Program-made: the position numbers and the translations under genes
Assembly: GCF_002265875.1 (NCBI RefSeq)
Contig: NZ_NPFA01000005.1
Coordinates: 142,096-206,095 of the forward strand
From: Marinococcus halophilus
GTDB lineage: Bacteria > Bacillota > Bacilli > Bacillales > Marinococcaceae
DNA length: 64,000 nucleotides
Reading direction: 5' to 3'
The notes under the pieces: generated by a model
Seen by the model: the letters and a program-made list of their open reading frames with translations, nothing else
Databases searched by the model: none
Told to the model about the DNA's origin: nothing
Shown here: piece after piece, positions 17,573 through 31,079 of the stretch
Position numbering within the stretch: position 1 is the stretch's first letter
Layout: every line of letters begins with the position of its first letter

Positions 17573-18913
17573 TTGGAAAATATTACTGATTTATGGAACC
17601 AGACATTGGAACTAATGCAGGAAAAAGTAAGTAAGCCAAGCTATGAAACATGGTTAAAAGCGACAGAAGCTTCGGATCTTCAAGGAGACACTGTAATTAT
17701 TGAAGCACCGAATGAATTCGCCCGTGACTGGCTTGAAAGCCGATATACAAACCTGATTACTGACGCTTTAGAAGATATTACCGGATCTGCACTGCAGGTG
17801 AAATTTGTCATTCCCCAGGCTGAATCCCCGGTAGAAAACGAACCAGCGCCGCCAAAGGCTGCACCTCCCGCCTCCAGCCAGGACCTTCCAAAGAGCATGC
17901 TGAATGATAAATACTCGTTTAACACTTTTGTAATTGGTTCTGGAAATCGTTTTGCCCATGCTGCCTCACTTGCAGTAGCTGAAGCTCCGGCCAAAGCGTA
18001 TAATCCATTGTTTATTTATGGTGGAGTCGGCCTTGGAAAAACACACTTAATGCATGCTATTGGACACTACGTTATTGACCATAATCCAAATGCCAAAGTC
18101 ATGTATTTGTCTTCTGAAAAGTTTACCAATGAATTTATTAATGCTATCCGGGACAATAAAGCCGTACATTTTCGAAACAAATACCGGAATGTCGATGTGC
18201 TGCTTATCGATGATATTCAGTTTCTAGCTGGAAAAGAGCAGACACAGGAAGAATTTTTCCACACCTTTAACGCTCTTCATGAAGAAAGCAAGCAGATTGT
18301 CATTTCAAGCGACCGGCCGCCAAAGGAGATACCAACGCTTGAGGACCGGCTCCGTTCCCGGTTTGAATGGGGGTTGATCACTGATATCACGCCGCCGGAC
18401 CTGGAAACAAGAATTGCTATTCTGCGCAAAAAAGCAAAAGCAGAAATGCTCGATATTCCAAATGAAGTTATGCTTTATATTGCTAACCAAATTGATACAA
18501 ACATCCGTGAGCTTGAGGGGGCACTTATCCGCGTCGTCGCTTATTCTTCTTTGATCAACCAGGATATGAATGCTGATCTGGCGGCTGAAGCTTTGAAAGA
18601 CATTATTCCCACTGCCCAGCCTAAAACGGTTACTATAGAGCATATTCAGGAACGGGTAGCGACGCAGTTTCAAATGCCTGTACCGGAATTAAAGGCGAAA
18701 AAACGCACGAAAAGCATTGCTTTTCCGCGCCAGATCGCGATGTACCTCTCCCGCGAAATGACGGATGCCTCTCTTCCAAAAATCGGTGAAGCTTTTGGAG
18801 GCAGGGATCATACAACCGTCATTCACGCCCACGAAAAAATATCAAATTTAATGTCTACGGATACGGATCTGCAGAAAACCGTTCAAGGAATCATCGATCA
18901 GTTACGCACATAG
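17573..18913 (+). CDS. dnaA: Chromosomal replication initiator DnaA
   Basis: 446-residue AAA+ initiator starting with TTG (AGAGGAG upstream), as in B. subtilis. Domain I begins [20 protein letters not shown]; the linker at about 85-110 is Pro/Ala-rich. Walker A is [10 protein letters not shown], Walker [10 protein letters not shown] and sensor 2 is in the NIRELEGAL helix. The C-terminal DNA-binding domain contains the signature [15 protein letters not shown]. It binds the boxes on both sides of its own gene and melts the unwinding element before dnaN. Confidence 0.99.
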   Translation: MENITDLWNQTLELMQEKVSKPSYETWLKATEASDLQGDTVIIEAPNEFARDWLESRYTNLITDALEDITGSALQVKFVIPQAESPVENEPAPPKAAPPASSQDLPKSMLNDKYSFNTFVIGSGNRFAHAASLAVAEAPAKAYNPLFIYGGVGLGKTHLMHAIGHYVIDHNPNAKVMYLSSEKFTNEFINAIRDNKAVHFRNKYRNVDVLLIDDIQFLAGKEQTQEEFFHTFNALHEESKQIVISSDRPPKEIPTLEDRLRSRFEWGLITDITPPDLETRIAILRKKAKAEMLDIPNEVMLYIANQIDTNIRELEGALIRVVAYSSLINQDMNADLAAEALKDIIPTAQPKTVTIEHIQERVATQFQMPVPELKAKKRTKSIAFPRQIAMYLSREMTDASLPKIGEAFGGRDHTTVIHAHEKISNLMSTDTDLQKTVQGIIDQLRT

Positions 18914-18914
18914 G

Positions 18915-19047
18915 TGTGGATAACACCACAACGCTATACACAACTTATTCACACGTGGAAATCCCTGATCTGGCAGTGCAAACCTTATTTATCCACATTA
19001 CTAACAGGCCCTACTACTATTACTACTTTAAAAACAATATATATAAA
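18915..19047. other. oriC: oriC part 2: DnaA boxes, DnaA-trios and unwinding element
   Basis: Boxes TGTGGATAA (18915-18923), TTATTCACA (18945-18953) and TTATCCACA (18989-18997) are followed after 13 bp by CTACTACTATTACTACTT (19011-19028). That is a run of six trinucleotides equivalent to the DnaA-trio element (3'-GAT-5' on the other strand). AT-rich sequence to 19047 follows. Spacing and order match the B. subtilis basal unwinding system between dnaA and dnaN. Confidence 0.88.
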
Positions 19048-19059
19048 GGGAGATGACCT

Positions 19060-20202
19060 ATGCATTTCACCGTTAATCGAGATCAATTTGTGCAACATGT
19101 ACAAAACGTAAATAAAGCTGTCTCCTCGAGAACGACAATCCCAATACTGACTGGTATCAAGATCGTTGCCGCTGCTGATGGCGTAACATTAACCGGAAGT
19201 GATTCCGATATATCGATCGAAACGTTTATTCCGACAGAAGAAAACGATAACCAGTATGTTCAAGTGCACGAGCAGGGAAGCATTGTGCTTCAGGCCCGTT
19301 TTTTTGCAGAAATTGTAAAGAAACTCCCGGGCGAGGAAGTTGAAGTTGTTGTACAGGACCAGTTTGCGACTACGATTCGTTCTGGTTCGGTCGTGTTTAA
19401 CCTGAACGGCCTGGATCCTGAAGAATACCCAAGGCTTCCCCAGCTTGATGATACAAATATGTTTCACCTGCCACAGAGTCTGCTTAAGGATATGATCCGA
19501 CAGACTGTTTTCGCCGTATCAGCGCAAGAAACCCGGCCAGTGTTGACAGGTGTAAACCTCGAAAGCGAAAACGGGGAGCTGATCTGTACGGCTACAGACA
19601 GCCACCGTCTTGCTCTCCGAAAAGCAAATCTTGAAGCAGGTTCGGATGCGCCCGATTTATCTAATATTGTTATCCCGGGTAAAAGTCTAAATGAGTTAAG
19701 CCGCCTGCTGAGCGATGATGATTCCACCGTTGAAATTATTATTACGGAAACCCAGGTAATGTTTCGTTTTCCACATCTTCTGTTTTATTCACGACTCCTC
19801 GACGGGAAATACCCGGTAACAAAAAATATGATTCCTTCCGAGACCAAAACCGGGGTGGAGTTGTCCACAAAAGAGCTGCTGCAGTCCCTCGACCGGGCAC
19901 TGCTGCTATCAAGAGAAACAAAAAACAACGTGATCAACTTGAAAACGCTCGGGGACGGACGAGTTGAAATTAACTCCGTTTCATCTGAAATTGGAAAAGT
20001 GACGGAAAACATCGATTGTGATAAAATAGATGGAGAAGAACTTCGCATCTCGTTTAACGGAAAAAACATTACAGATGCCCTGAAGGTAATCGACAGCGAA
20101 AAAATCCATATTCAATTCACCGGAGCTATGAGCCCATTTGTTGTACGTCCGACAGACCACGATCAAATGCTGCATTTATTCTCACCGGTACGCACGTATT
20201 AA
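19060..20202 (+). CDS. dnaN: DNA polymerase III beta sliding clamp
   Basis: 380 residues, three repeated clamp folds, with the family start MHFTVNRDQFVQHVQNVNKAV. The conserved TATDSHRLALRK segment is at about 180 and the C-terminus ends LFSPVRTY. The ring confers processivity on polymerase and binds many partners. It lies 146 bp after dnaA, the gap holding the second half of oriC, and is followed by a terminator. Confidence 0.98.
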   Translation: MHFTVNRDQFVQHVQNVNKAVSSRTTIPILTGIKIVAAADGVTLTGSDSDISIETFIPTEENDNQYVQVHEQGSIVLQARFFAEIVKKLPGEEVEVVVQDQFATTIRSGSVVFNLNGLDPEEYPRLPQLDDTNMFHLPQSLLKDMIRQTVFAVSAQETRPVLTGVNLESENGELICTATDSHRLALRKANLEAGSDAPDLSNIVIPGKSLNELSRLLSDDDSTVEIIITETQVMFRFPHLLFYSRLLDGKYPVTKNMIPSETKTGVELSTKELLQSLDRALLLSRETKNNVINLKTLGDGRVEINSVSSEIGKVTENIDCDKIDGEELRISFNGKNITDALKVIDSEKIHIQFTGAMSPFVVRPTDHDQMLHLFSPVRTY

Positions 20203-20216
20203 AGTTAAACGAGTAT

Positions 20217-20249
20217 ACGGCCTTTTGTATAAAACAGGAGGCCGTTTTT
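20217..20249 (+). terminator. Terminator after dnaN
   Basis: ACGGCC/GGCCGT stem with a long loop and five T, 15 bp after the dnaN stop. Confidence 0.75.
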
Positions 20250-20404
20250 CTTATGTTGTGCTGGCAGGGCACGTGAAACGAATAGTGCGATATACTGGCA
20301 TTTTTCGCTTATTTTTAGTAAAATATAGAGTATGAATGAAATATGTTCGGAAACAGGCAGAAGTAATAATTATGCTTTGAATATCCGGCGTCGGGAGGAT
20401 CGAT

Positions 20405-20629
20405 ATGGGAGAGGCGATTAATATCACAACCGAATATATAACACTCGGCCAGTTCCTCAAAGAAGCTGGAATCATCGATACAGGTGGTATGGCGAAGTGG
20501 TTTCTCTCTGAGTTCGCTGTGGAAGTGAACGGGGAAGAAGAAGCCCGCAGGGGAAGAAAGCTCTATCCAGGAGACGTAGTGGAAGTCGAAGAGAACGGAA
20601 CCTTCACTATCGATACCGGCGAAGGATGA
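20405..20629 (+). CDS. yaaA: S4-domain protein YaaA
   Basis: 74-residue S4 RNA-binding domain protein. The TLGQFLKEAGIIDTGGMAKWF motif and the GRKLYPGDVVEVE strand are typical of the small S4 proteins encoded between dnaN and recF. It is thought to act on ribosome assembly in Bacillus. ATG at 20405 follows GTCGGGAGGA. It ends 10 bp before recF. Confidence 0.93.
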   Translation: MGEAINITTEYITLGQFLKEAGIIDTGGMAKWFLSEFAVEVNGEEEARRGRKLYPGDVVEVEENGTFTIDTGEG

Positions 20630-20639
20630 CTACAGGCCT

Positions 20640-21758
20640 GTGTATGTAAAAAATATTCGGCTCAAGCAGTATCGGAACTATGAAGATATTGCTTTGCAAA
20701 TAGAGAACACTGTAAACGTTATTGTTGGAGAAAATGCCCAGGGAAAAACGAATTTGATGGAAGCTATTCATATGCTTGCTTTTGCGAAGTCCCACCGGAC
20801 CTCCAAGGATAAGGAGCTAATCGGCTGGAACCACGATTTTGCCCGTATTGAAGCTTCAGTAGAACGAAAGCAGCGGCACGTTGATCTTGAAGTCGTTCTT
20901 TCTGCTAAAGGAAAAAAAGTAAAAAAGAACGGCATTGAACAAAAAAAGCTAAGTGAATATATAGGCGCCTGCAACGTCGTCATGTTTGCCCCGGAAGATC
21001 TTAACCTTGTAAAAGGCGGGCCGAATATGAGGCGGCGTTTTATTGATATGGAGATCGGCCAGATCAGCCCGGTGTATCTGCACGACCTCTCCAAGTATCA
21101 GCGCATTCTGAAGCAGCGCAACCAGCTGCTGAAGGGCATGTTTCCCGTGCCCAGCCAAGAGCAGGAATTAACGCTTGAAGTAATTGATGAACAGTACATT
21201 GAAGCAGCCGTGAAGGTAATTCAGCGTCGTTACGGCTTCCTGCAGCAGCTTGAGCGATGGGCCTCAGAGATCCATACGCGGATCACACAGAACCGGGAGC
21301 GCCTTGAGCTGCGGTACGACCCCTCTGCAAACATACATGCAGAGATGGAGCCCTCCGTGCTTGCTGAAGAGCTTCGTACAGAGCTAGGCCGACGTAGGGA
21401 AAATGAGGTCCGCCGGGGGCTTTCGCTTGCAGGACCGCACCGGGACGAAATGAAGCTCCTAGTCAACGAAAGGGACGTACAAACGTACGGTTCCCAGGGC
21501 CAGCAACGAACAGCTGCCCTGTCCCTGAAAATGGCAGAGATAGAACTTATCCGCGCTTATGTAGGAGAGTATCCTATTCTTCTGCTTGATGATGTGCTTT
21601 CGGAACTTGATCAGCATCGGCAGTCTCATTTATTGGACGCGATTCAGGGGAAAGTACAAACCTTTGTTACCACGACAAGCATTGAAAGCATCAAGCACGA
21701 GACAATCGAGCGGGCAACCGTGTTTACAGCCCGCAAGGGTCAATTGGAAAAACAGTAG
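20640..21758 (+). CDS. recF: DNA replication and repair protein RecF
   Basis: 372-residue SMC-like ATPase with GTG start (AAGGATG upstream). Walker A is GENAQGKTNLMEAI (about 30-43), the signature motif LAGPHRDEM and Walker B LLLDDVLSELD. It helps load RecA at gaps with RecO and RecR. Conserved position after yaaA. Confidence 0.97.
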   Translation: MYVKNIRLKQYRNYEDIALQIENTVNVIVGENAQGKTNLMEAIHMLAFAKSHRTSKDKELIGWNHDFARIEASVERKQRHVDLEVVLSAKGKKVKKNGIEQKKLSEYIGACNVVMFAPEDLNLVKGGPNMRRRFIDMEIGQISPVYLHDLSKYQRILKQRNQLLKGMFPVPSQEQELTLEVIDEQYIEAAVKVIQRRYGFLQQLERWASEIHTRITQNRERLELRYDPSANIHAEMEPSVLAEELRTELGRRRENEVRRGLSLAGPHRDEMKLLVNERDVQTYGSQGQQRTAALSLKMAEIELIRAYVGEYPILLLDDVLSELDQHRQSHLLDAIQGKVQTFVTTTSIESIKHETIERATVFTARKGQLEKQ

Positions 21759-21771
21759 GTGGTGAATCACA

Positions 21772-22056
21772 TTGTTTATACATTTAGGCGACGGCACCGT
21801 AATACGTTCGAAAGACGTTATTGCGATTTTAGATAGTAACAGCCAGAATTCTTCAAGCATCACATGGCAGTTCCTGCAGGCAGTCGAAAGTGACGACAAA
21901 GAACAAATCGCAGATTCTGAAGCAAAATCCGTCGTGGTTACGGAAGAAAAGGTATATTTCTCACCTATTTCTTCTTTAACGCTGAAGCGCAGATCGCAGA
22001 TTATTTCAGAATATGATGAATATCATGAAGAAATACAGGCAGCTAAAGAAGACTAA
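21772..22056 (+). CDS. remB: RemB (YaaB) extracellular-matrix regulator family
   Basis: 94 residues, TTG start after TAGGTGGTGA. It begins MFIHLGDGTVIRSKDVIAILD, the RemA/RemB (DUF370) fold, with a longer C-terminal part (SSLTLKRRSQII...) than RemA. RemB is associated with biofilm matrix gene control in B. subtilis. Between recF and gyrB, as expected. Confidence 0.92.
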   Translation: MFIHLGDGTVIRSKDVIAILDSNSQNSSSITWQFLQAVESDDKEQIADSEAKSVVVTEEKVYFSPISSLTLKRRSQIISEYDEYHEEIQAAKED

Positions 22057-22072
22057 GCGTGCAAAAGCATGA

Positions 22073-24055
<1,983 letters not shown>

Positions 24056-24079
24056 GAGACGGCATCAAGGTGACACAAA

Positions 24080-24113
24080 GAAACCCCCGCTTAAATCTTT
24101 CGCGGGGGTTTCT
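24080..24113 (+). terminator. Hairpin between gyrB and gyrA
   Basis: Eleven-bp stem GAAACCCCCGC/GCGGGGGTTTC with a short T tract. It could be a partial terminator or an mRNA-processing barrier between the two gyrase cistrons. Confidence 0.75.
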
Positions 24114-24174
24114 ATCGAATATAGCAACAATAGGCATTTAAGCCTGATGGAATAGAAAGTAGGAGGTTACTGCA

Positions 24175-26643
24175 ATGGCAGAAAACGAATCCAGAGTCAC
24201 GGAGATCGGTATTGGCGAAGAGATGCGCACCTCGTTTTTGGACTACGCGATGAGCGTTATCGTCAGCCGTGCTCTTCCGGACGTTCGTGACGGAATGAAG
24301 CCGGTGCACCGGCGTATTTTATTCGCAATGAGCGAACTTGGCATGACCCCGGACAAACCGTTCCGGAAGTCAGCCCGTATCGTTGGTGATGTTATCGGTA
24401 AATACCATCCACACGGCGACTCTGCAGTTTATGAAACAATGGTGCGGATGGCACAGGATTTCAGCTACCGCCACCCAATTGTTAACGGTCATGGGAATTT
24501 TGGTTCCGTAGACGGGGACGGCGCAGCAGCGATGCGTTACACTGAAGCGAAAATGTCCAAAATATCGCTTGAAATGGTCCGCGATATTAACAAAGACACC
24601 ATTGACTACCAGGAAAACTATGATGGCAACGAACGGGAGCCTGTGGTGCTGCCGGCCCGCTTTCCGAATCTGCTGGTTAATGGAACCTCCGGAATTGCGG
24701 TAGGAATGGCTACCAATATTCCACCGCACCGGCTGGAGGAAGTCATTGACGGAGTGCTCGCCCTGAGTGAAAACCCTGATATTACGGTAGAAGAGCTGAT
24801 GGAATACATTCCCGGGCCTGACTTCCCGACAGCTGCTTCCATTTTAGGACGCTCCGGTATCCGGAAAGCCTATCAAACGGGTAAAGGTTCAATTATTATC
24901 CGCTCGCATGCTTACATTGAGGAAGATAAAAGAGGCAAGGAAACCATTATCGTAGATGAACTGCCGTACCAGGTGAATAAAGCCCGGCTGGTAGAGCGTA
25001 TTGCAGAGCTGGTGCGCGAGAAAAAAATCGACGGCATTACTGATCTGCGCGACGAATCAGACCGTAACGGCATGAGGATCGTCGTGGAAGTACGAAGAGA
25101 TGCCAACGCCAACGTCATTTTAAATAACTTATACAAGCAAACGGCCCTGCAGACGAGCTTTGGCATTAACATGCTTGCTCTCGTTAACGGCCAGCCGAAA
25201 GTGCTGGATCTTAAAGAATGCCTGTACCACTATCTTGAACATCAAAAAGTAGTGATTCAGCGCCGCACTGCTTTTGAACTCCGAAAGGCAGAAGCCCGGG
25301 CTCATATTGTGGAAGGCCTGCGGGTAGCGCTTGATCATCTTGATGCAGTGATTGAGTTGATTCGGGAATCAGATACGACGGAGATTGCAAGAAATGGCCT
25401 GATGGAAAACTACGATTTGAGTGAAGATCAGGCGCAGGCCATCCTCGACATGCGTCTGCAGCGTTTAACAGGCCTCGAGAGAGATAAAATTGAGCAGGAG
25501 TACCGGGAGCTCATGGAGCGGATCCGCGAGCTGAAAGACATTTTAGCCAACGAAGAGCGGGTGCTTGAAATTATTCGGGAAGAGCTTACCGAGGTGAAGG
25601 AAAAATTCGGGGACGACCGTCGGACCCGCCTGGAAGCCGGAGAGAACTCCATCGAAGATGAGGACCTTATTCCGCGCCAAGACGTAGTAGTCACCATTTC
25701 GCACCAGGGCTATATTAAGCGTATGCCGATTGATACGTACCGGAGCCAACGCCGGGGTGGCCGGGGCGTACAAGGAATGGGCACGAACGAGGATGACTTC
25801 GTAGAGCATCTGCTTACGACTAATTCTCACCAGACGATTTTATTCTTTACCAACAAAGGGAAAGTGTATCGCCTGAAAGCATATGAAATTCCTGAATTAA
25901 GCCGTACGGCTAAAGGAATTCCATTAATCAACCTACTTCAGATTGATAAAGGGGAGTACATCAGTACCGTCATTCCAATCGAGGAGTTCTCGGAAAATGC
26001 TTACCTTTTCTTCCTAACGAAAAAAGGGATTTCAAAAAGAACCGTTCTTTCTGCGTTTTCGAATATCCGCAAAGGCGGCCTGTTCGCTATTAATGTCCGG
26101 GAAGACGATGAGCTTCACGGTGTGCGTCTCACTTCCGGGGACGATTCCTTAATTATCGGTACCAAACAAGGAATGTCTATTCACTTTGAGGAAGAGGATG
26201 TACGCTCGATGGGACGGACTGCTTCCGGTGTTAAAGCAATCTCGCTTCGAAATGGCGACGAAGTAGTGGGTATGGACATTGCACAGGAAAATGAAATGAT
26301 CTTAATGGTAACGAACAAAGGATATGGAAAGCTCACATCACTTGAAGAATTCAGTAAACAAAACCGCGGCGGCAAAGGGCTAAAAGCCATTAAACTTACG
26401 AGCCGTACCGGTGAACTTGCAGCGATGCGTTCCGTACCGGTAGATATCGACCTGATGGTTATGACTATCCAGGGAATAGTTATCCGCATGCATGTTGGCG
26501 ACGTTTCCAGGCTCGGCCGATACGCCCAGGGCGTGCGTCTCATCCGCCTTGATAAAGGGGAAGCTGTTTCTACAGTAGCGCCTGTAATCGAACACGAAGT
26601 GAACGAAGAAGAAAACGTGCCAGCAGAATCCGAAGAAGAATAG
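24175..26643 (+). CDS. gyrA: DNA gyrase subunit A
   Basis: 822 residues. The catalytic tyrosine lies in [11 protein letters not shown], and the quinolone-pocket segment [17 protein letters not shown] has Ser at the usual resistance position, that is, a sensitive-type residue. The C-terminal beta-pinwheel carries the GyrA box QRRGGRG in [13 protein letters not shown]. The end is strongly acidic ([13 protein letters not shown]). It follows gyrB by 119 bp with a hairpin between them. No rRNA operon follows it. Confidence 0.99.
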   Translation: MAENESRVTEIGIGEEMRTSFLDYAMSVIVSRALPDVRDGMKPVHRRILFAMSELGMTPDKPFRKSARIVGDVIGKYHPHGDSAVYETMVRMAQDFSYRHPIVNGHGNFGSVDGDGAAAMRYTEAKMSKISLEMVRDINKDTIDYQENYDGNEREPVVLPARFPNLLVNGTSGIAVGMATNIPPHRLEEVIDGVLALSENPDITVEELMEYIPGPDFPTAASILGRSGIRKAYQTGKGSIIIRSHAYIEEDKRGKETIIVDELPYQVNKARLVERIAELVREKKIDGITDLRDESDRNGMRIVVEVRRDANANVILNNLYKQTALQTSFGINMLALVNGQPKVLDLKECLYHYLEHQKVVIQRRTAFELRKAEARAHIVEGLRVALDHLDAVIELIRESDTTEIARNGLMENYDLSEDQAQAILDMRLQRLTGLERDKIEQEYRELMERIRELKDILANEERVLEIIREELTEVKEKFGDDRRTRLEAGENSIEDEDLIPRQDVVVTISHQGYIKRMPIDTYRSQRRGGRGVQGMGTNEDDFVEHLLTTNSHQTILFFTNKGKVYRLKAYEIPELSRTAKGIPLINLLQIDKGEYISTVIPIEEFSENAYLFFLTKKGISKRTVLSAFSNIRKGGLFAINVREDDELHGVRLTSGDDSLIIGTKQGMSIHFEEEDVRSMGRTASGVKAISLRNGDEVVGMDIAQENEMILMVTNKGYGKLTSLEEFSKQNRGGKGLKAIKLTSRTGELAAMRSVPVDIDLMVMTIQGIVIRMHVGDVSRLGRYAQGVRLIRLDKGEAVSTVAPVIEHEVNEEENVPAESEEE

Positions 26644-26650
26644 TGTAACT

Positions 26651-26684
26651 CCCGGCCGTATGCTGAACGGCCGGGTATTTTTTT
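26651..26684 (+). terminator. Terminator after gyrA
   Basis: CCCGGCCGT/ACGGCCGGG stem with a 7-nt loop and seven T. Confidence 0.93.
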
Positions 26685-26792
26685 ATGGAAGCCTATTCTA
26701 AAATTATCCAATCAAAATAGTGAAAATAATGGAATTTTTCAAGGAAAATAGTACAATGAAAGTACTATATTAGAAGAAGTGGAGGAGGCTCC

Positions 26793-27821
26793 ATGCGGAT
26801 ACATATTAATCAGGCAGTACCCGGATGCGTACTGGTGAACGATGTTTTTGCAGTGAACGAAACGCCGGTGGTTAGAAAACAAACAGCATTAACAGAACAG
26901 TTGGTTGAAATTATCAAACAGTTTCTTATAGAGTACATTGAGGTAAAGCCGGTGCTTGTTAACGGCGACCCTTTTTCACCAGTCAAAGAGGCTGAGGTAA
27001 ACAGCAGGCATCAACAGCCGGAATTTGAAGATATATATGATACAGCGGTAGAAGCCCATGAAGCTATGTGGCGCTCTTGGAAAGCCGGGGGAGCCATTGA
27101 GATGACAAAAGCCCGGGCGGTCCTTGCTCCTCTGCTCGAAAGTCTTGAAGAACATGCCTCCAGCGTTTTTACGAGCTATCAGTTTATAGATCAGGAAAAG
27201 TACGATAGCCATCACGCAATCGCAGTGGCTCTGCTAGCTGCCTTTCTGGCCAAAAAGCATGGCTGCAGCCGAAAGGAATGGGCCGGAGCAGCACTGGCCG
27301 GGCTCTTATGTGACGCTTCCCTGGCCAGAAATTCCGCGTCGGGACAATCGGAAGCAGATAAGCATCCGATTCAGAGCTACCAGATGGCAAAGGCTGCCGG
27401 GACGGTCAGTGATGAAGTATTGCTTGCGATTCTGCAGCACCATGAACGAGAAGACGGGAGCGGCTATCCGCTCAAAATGAAAAGCGGCAAAATATATGTA
27501 CTGAGCAGCCTTGTTGCAGCGGCGGATATGTATCACGCCATGGCAGGCGAGAGGCTGAACAGCGAAGGAAAATCGGCGTTTCATGTGATGCAGGAGCTGG
27601 CAGTCCATTCGTTTGGAAAACTGCCTCCCGCCGTAATAGAAACGTTAACAGAGCAGTTCATAACTGTAATGACTGGAAAGAAGGTGCAGCTTGCCGACGG
27701 CAGAACGGCCTCCATTGTGCATTTGGACCGCCGGGAGATAGAATATCCGCTGGTTCAGCTTGATAAGGACAAAGAGGTCGTTCAACTAAATGAAACATTA
27801 GCCATACACCATGTTCTCTAG
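26793..27821 (+). CDS. HD-GYP domain protein with degenerate HD motif
   Basis: 342 residues. The N-terminal ~120 residues are uncharacterised; an HD-GYP-like domain spans about 135-285. The C-terminal half of the motif is intact (HHEREDGSGYP, 216-226). The metal-binding HD dyad, normally in LLHDIGK, reads LLCDASLARN (171-180), so the His is replaced by Cys173 and the trailing K is lost. HD-GYP proteins degrade c-di-GMP; here catalysis may be impaired. ATG follows AGTGGAGGAGG. Upstream is a TAGTAC/GTACTA inverted repeat (26749-26767). The gene occupies the gyrA-guaB interval. Confidence 0.8.
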   Translation: MRIHINQAVPGCVLVNDVFAVNETPVVRKQTALTEQLVEIIKQFLIEYIEVKPVLVNGDPFSPVKEAEVNSRHQQPEFEDIYDTAVEAHEAMWRSWKAGGAIEMTKARAVLAPLLESLEEHASSVFTSYQFIDQEKYDSHHAIAVALLAAFLAKKHGCSRKEWAGAALAGLLCDASLARNSASGQSEADKHPIQSYQMAKAAGTVSDEVLLAILQHHEREDGSGYPLKMKSGKIYVLSSLVAAADMYHAMAGERLNSEGKSAFHVMQELAVHSFGKLPPAVIETLTEQFITVMTGKKVQLADGRTASIVHLDRREIEYPLVQLDKDKEVVQLNETLAIHHVL

Positions 27822-27831
27822 CATGGTGTAT
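27804..27831 (+). other. Ten-bp hairpin over the HD-GYP stop codon
   Basis: ATACACCATG/CATGGTGTAT stem with an 8-nt loop containing the TAG stop. No T run follows, so it may be a weak terminator or stability element. Confidence 0.5.
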
Positions 27832-27960
27832 TATGTATGAAGTAAAAACAGTGAAATCCTTTACATAAATATTAGCAGTTATTTATAAATTTTCGGAAAA
27901 ATAAAACATATTCCTTTTGCTTCTGAGACTGGCTGAAACGTGATAAGATATTAGAAATAA

Positions 27961-29481
<1,521 letters not shown>

Positions 29482-29490
29482 TAATAATGG

Positions 29491-29522
29491 AAGACGGAAG
29501 CCGCCAGCTTTCGTCTTTTTTT
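29491..29522 (+). terminator. Terminator after guaB
   Basis: Eleven-bp stem AAGACGGAAGC/GCTTTCGTCTT (one G-U pair), 5-nt loop, seven T. Confidence 0.93.
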
Positions 29523-29534
29523 GTATCTGCGCAT

Positions 29535-29548
29535 ATTTCCCGGGAAAT
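29535..29548. promoter_or_regulatory. Noc-binding site (NBS) between guaB and dacA
   Basis: Perfect ATTTCCCGGGAAAT palindrome, further symmetric as TATTTCCCGGGAAATA, in the noncoding gap. Second perfect NBS in the window. Confidence 0.85.
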
Positions 29549-29660
29549 ATTGTTGCCCGGCCGGTTCTGGAAGGCTTTATAAAAGGAACAATGGCAGATA
29601 TGTTTTAAAGTGAGGCTGTGGTAAAATATGCGATAGCTATACACCACGGAGGTGCAGAGA

Positions 29661-30914
29661 TTGAAGAGAAATAAGCTGAAAACAGCAGGGGTCTCCTGCG
29701 TAGCGGCTGCAGTCATCTGGACGTTTGGCAGTATGCCAGTTCAAGCGGCAGAGCCTGATATAGAAGCAAGCGCTTCGATTATGATAGATGCAGACACAGG
29801 GCAGATAGTGTATGAAGATAATACAGAAGAGCTGCTTTCTGCGGCCAGCATGTCCAAAATGATGACAGAATACATAGTAAACAAAGCAGTTGAAGAGGGC
29901 GATATCAGCTGGAATGATGAAGTGGCAATCAGCGAGAAAGTCCGTGAACTTTCTCTTCAAACCAATTTATCAAATGTGCCTCTTCGTCAGGATGAGACCT
30001 ATACGGTCAAAGAACTTTACGAGGCTATGGCCATTTATTCTGCGAACGGGGCGACCATTGCTTTGGCAGAACATATTGAGGGCAATGAGGCAGCTTTTGC
30101 CGACCGGATGAATCAACAGGCCGAGGAGCTTGGCATGGAGAAGTATGAATTCGTAAACGCGACCGGGCTGAATAATTCTACGATGATGGGGTATGCACCG
30201 GAAGGAAGCGGTAAGAGCGCAGAAAACATGATGTCAGCCAACGATACGGCCTTGTTGGCTTACCATCTGTTGGATGAATATCCGGAAGTGCTGGACGTGG
30301 CAGGCGTGCCGAAAAAAACATTCAACGAAGATTCGGAAGAATCAATCGAGATGATTAACTGGAATAAAATGCTTCCAGGTCTCCAACAGGAGTACGAAGG
30401 AGTGGACGGGCTGAAAACAGGCACAACTGACTTGGCCGGAAATGCTTTTACCGGGACGATCGAACAGGACGGAAACAGATATATATCAGTTGTGATGAAT
30501 GCAAAAACAAAAATGTCACGTTTTACAGAAACGGCTAAACTGTACGATTATGCTGATCGGGAACTTGAAAGCCAAACGCTGGTGGAAAAAGGAGCAGAAA
30601 TCGGCAGGGACTCCTCTATTGAAGTAGAAAATGGCCAGGAAGAAAACATACAAGTAGCAGCAGGAGAAACACTGGAGCTGATTTCTTCAGAGAATAAAGA
30701 GCCCGAATATGAGATTGCTGTATCTAAAAATGAAGCCCCAATCGAAAAAGGCGAAGAAGTGGGCACAGTAGTTGTTACAAACAGTGAAGCCTCTTATATA
30801 CAGGGCAGAGCCAACCGTACCGAAGTACCTCTGGTAGCGGCAGAAGCCGTGGAGAAGCGCGGATGGTTTGGTAACATGGTGCAGAACATTGGCAATCTGT
30901 TCAGCGGTTTATAG
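29661..30914 (+). CDS. dacA: D-alanyl-D-alanine carboxypeptidase (PBP5/DacA)
   Basis: 417 residues from TTG at 29661, which stands 7 nt after GGAGGTG; a GTG inside that site would give three extra residues. Sec signal peptide (KRNKLKTAGVSCVAAAVIWTF, cleavage after VQA). The three penicillin-binding motifs are SMSK in SAASMSKMMTEY, SAN in YSANGATIA, and KTG in DGLKTGTTD. A PBP5_C beta domain and a C-terminal amphipathic segment (WFGNMVQNIGNLFSGL) anchor it to the membrane. It trims peptidoglycan pentapeptides. The mature protein is acidic. Confidence 0.96.
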   Translation: MKRNKLKTAGVSCVAAAVIWTFGSMPVQAAEPDIEASASIMIDADTGQIVYEDNTEELLSAASMSKMMTEYIVNKAVEEGDISWNDEVAISEKVRELSLQTNLSNVPLRQDETYTVKELYEAMAIYSANGATIALAEHIEGNEAAFADRMNQQAEELGMEKYEFVNATGLNNSTMMGYAPEGSGKSAENMMSANDTALLAYHLLDEYPEVLDVAGVPKKTFNEDSEESIEMINWNKMLPGLQQEYEGVDGLKTGTTDLAGNAFTGTIEQDGNRYISVVMNAKTKMSRFTETAKLYDYADRELESQTLVEKGAEIGRDSSIEVENGQEENIQVAAGETLELISSENKEPEYEIAVSKNEAPIEKGEEVGTVVVTNSEASYIQGRANRTEVPLVAAEAVEKRGWFGNMVQNIGNLFSGL

Positions 30915-30934
30915 AACAGAGCCACTGATGAATA

Positions 30935-30957
30935 AAAGCTTTCTTGAAGGCTTTTTT
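30935..30957 (+). terminator. Terminator after dacA
   Basis: AAAGCTTTC/GAAGGCTTT stem (small loop) with six T. Confidence 0.65.
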
Positions 30958-30974
30958 GGCTTAAAACAAGATGC

Positions 30975-31003
30975 TTTATCCAGATATAGTATAGTGTTAT
31001 AAT
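30975..31003 (+). promoter_or_regulatory. SigA-type promoter of pdxST
   Basis: TTTATC, 17-bp spacer, TATAAT, about 75 nt before the pdxS start codon. Confidence 0.6.
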
Positions 31004-31079
31004 AGGACTACTGAGCGTTATTATTACACCACAAAAAATGGTGGTAAAAGATAGAATATTGGAGCTGGAGGGCTGGAAT

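Noticed and set aside
20271..20284. Possible third parS (GGGCACGTGAAACG)
   Set aside because: Only one half of the palindrome matches; the other half has no similarity to the consensus.
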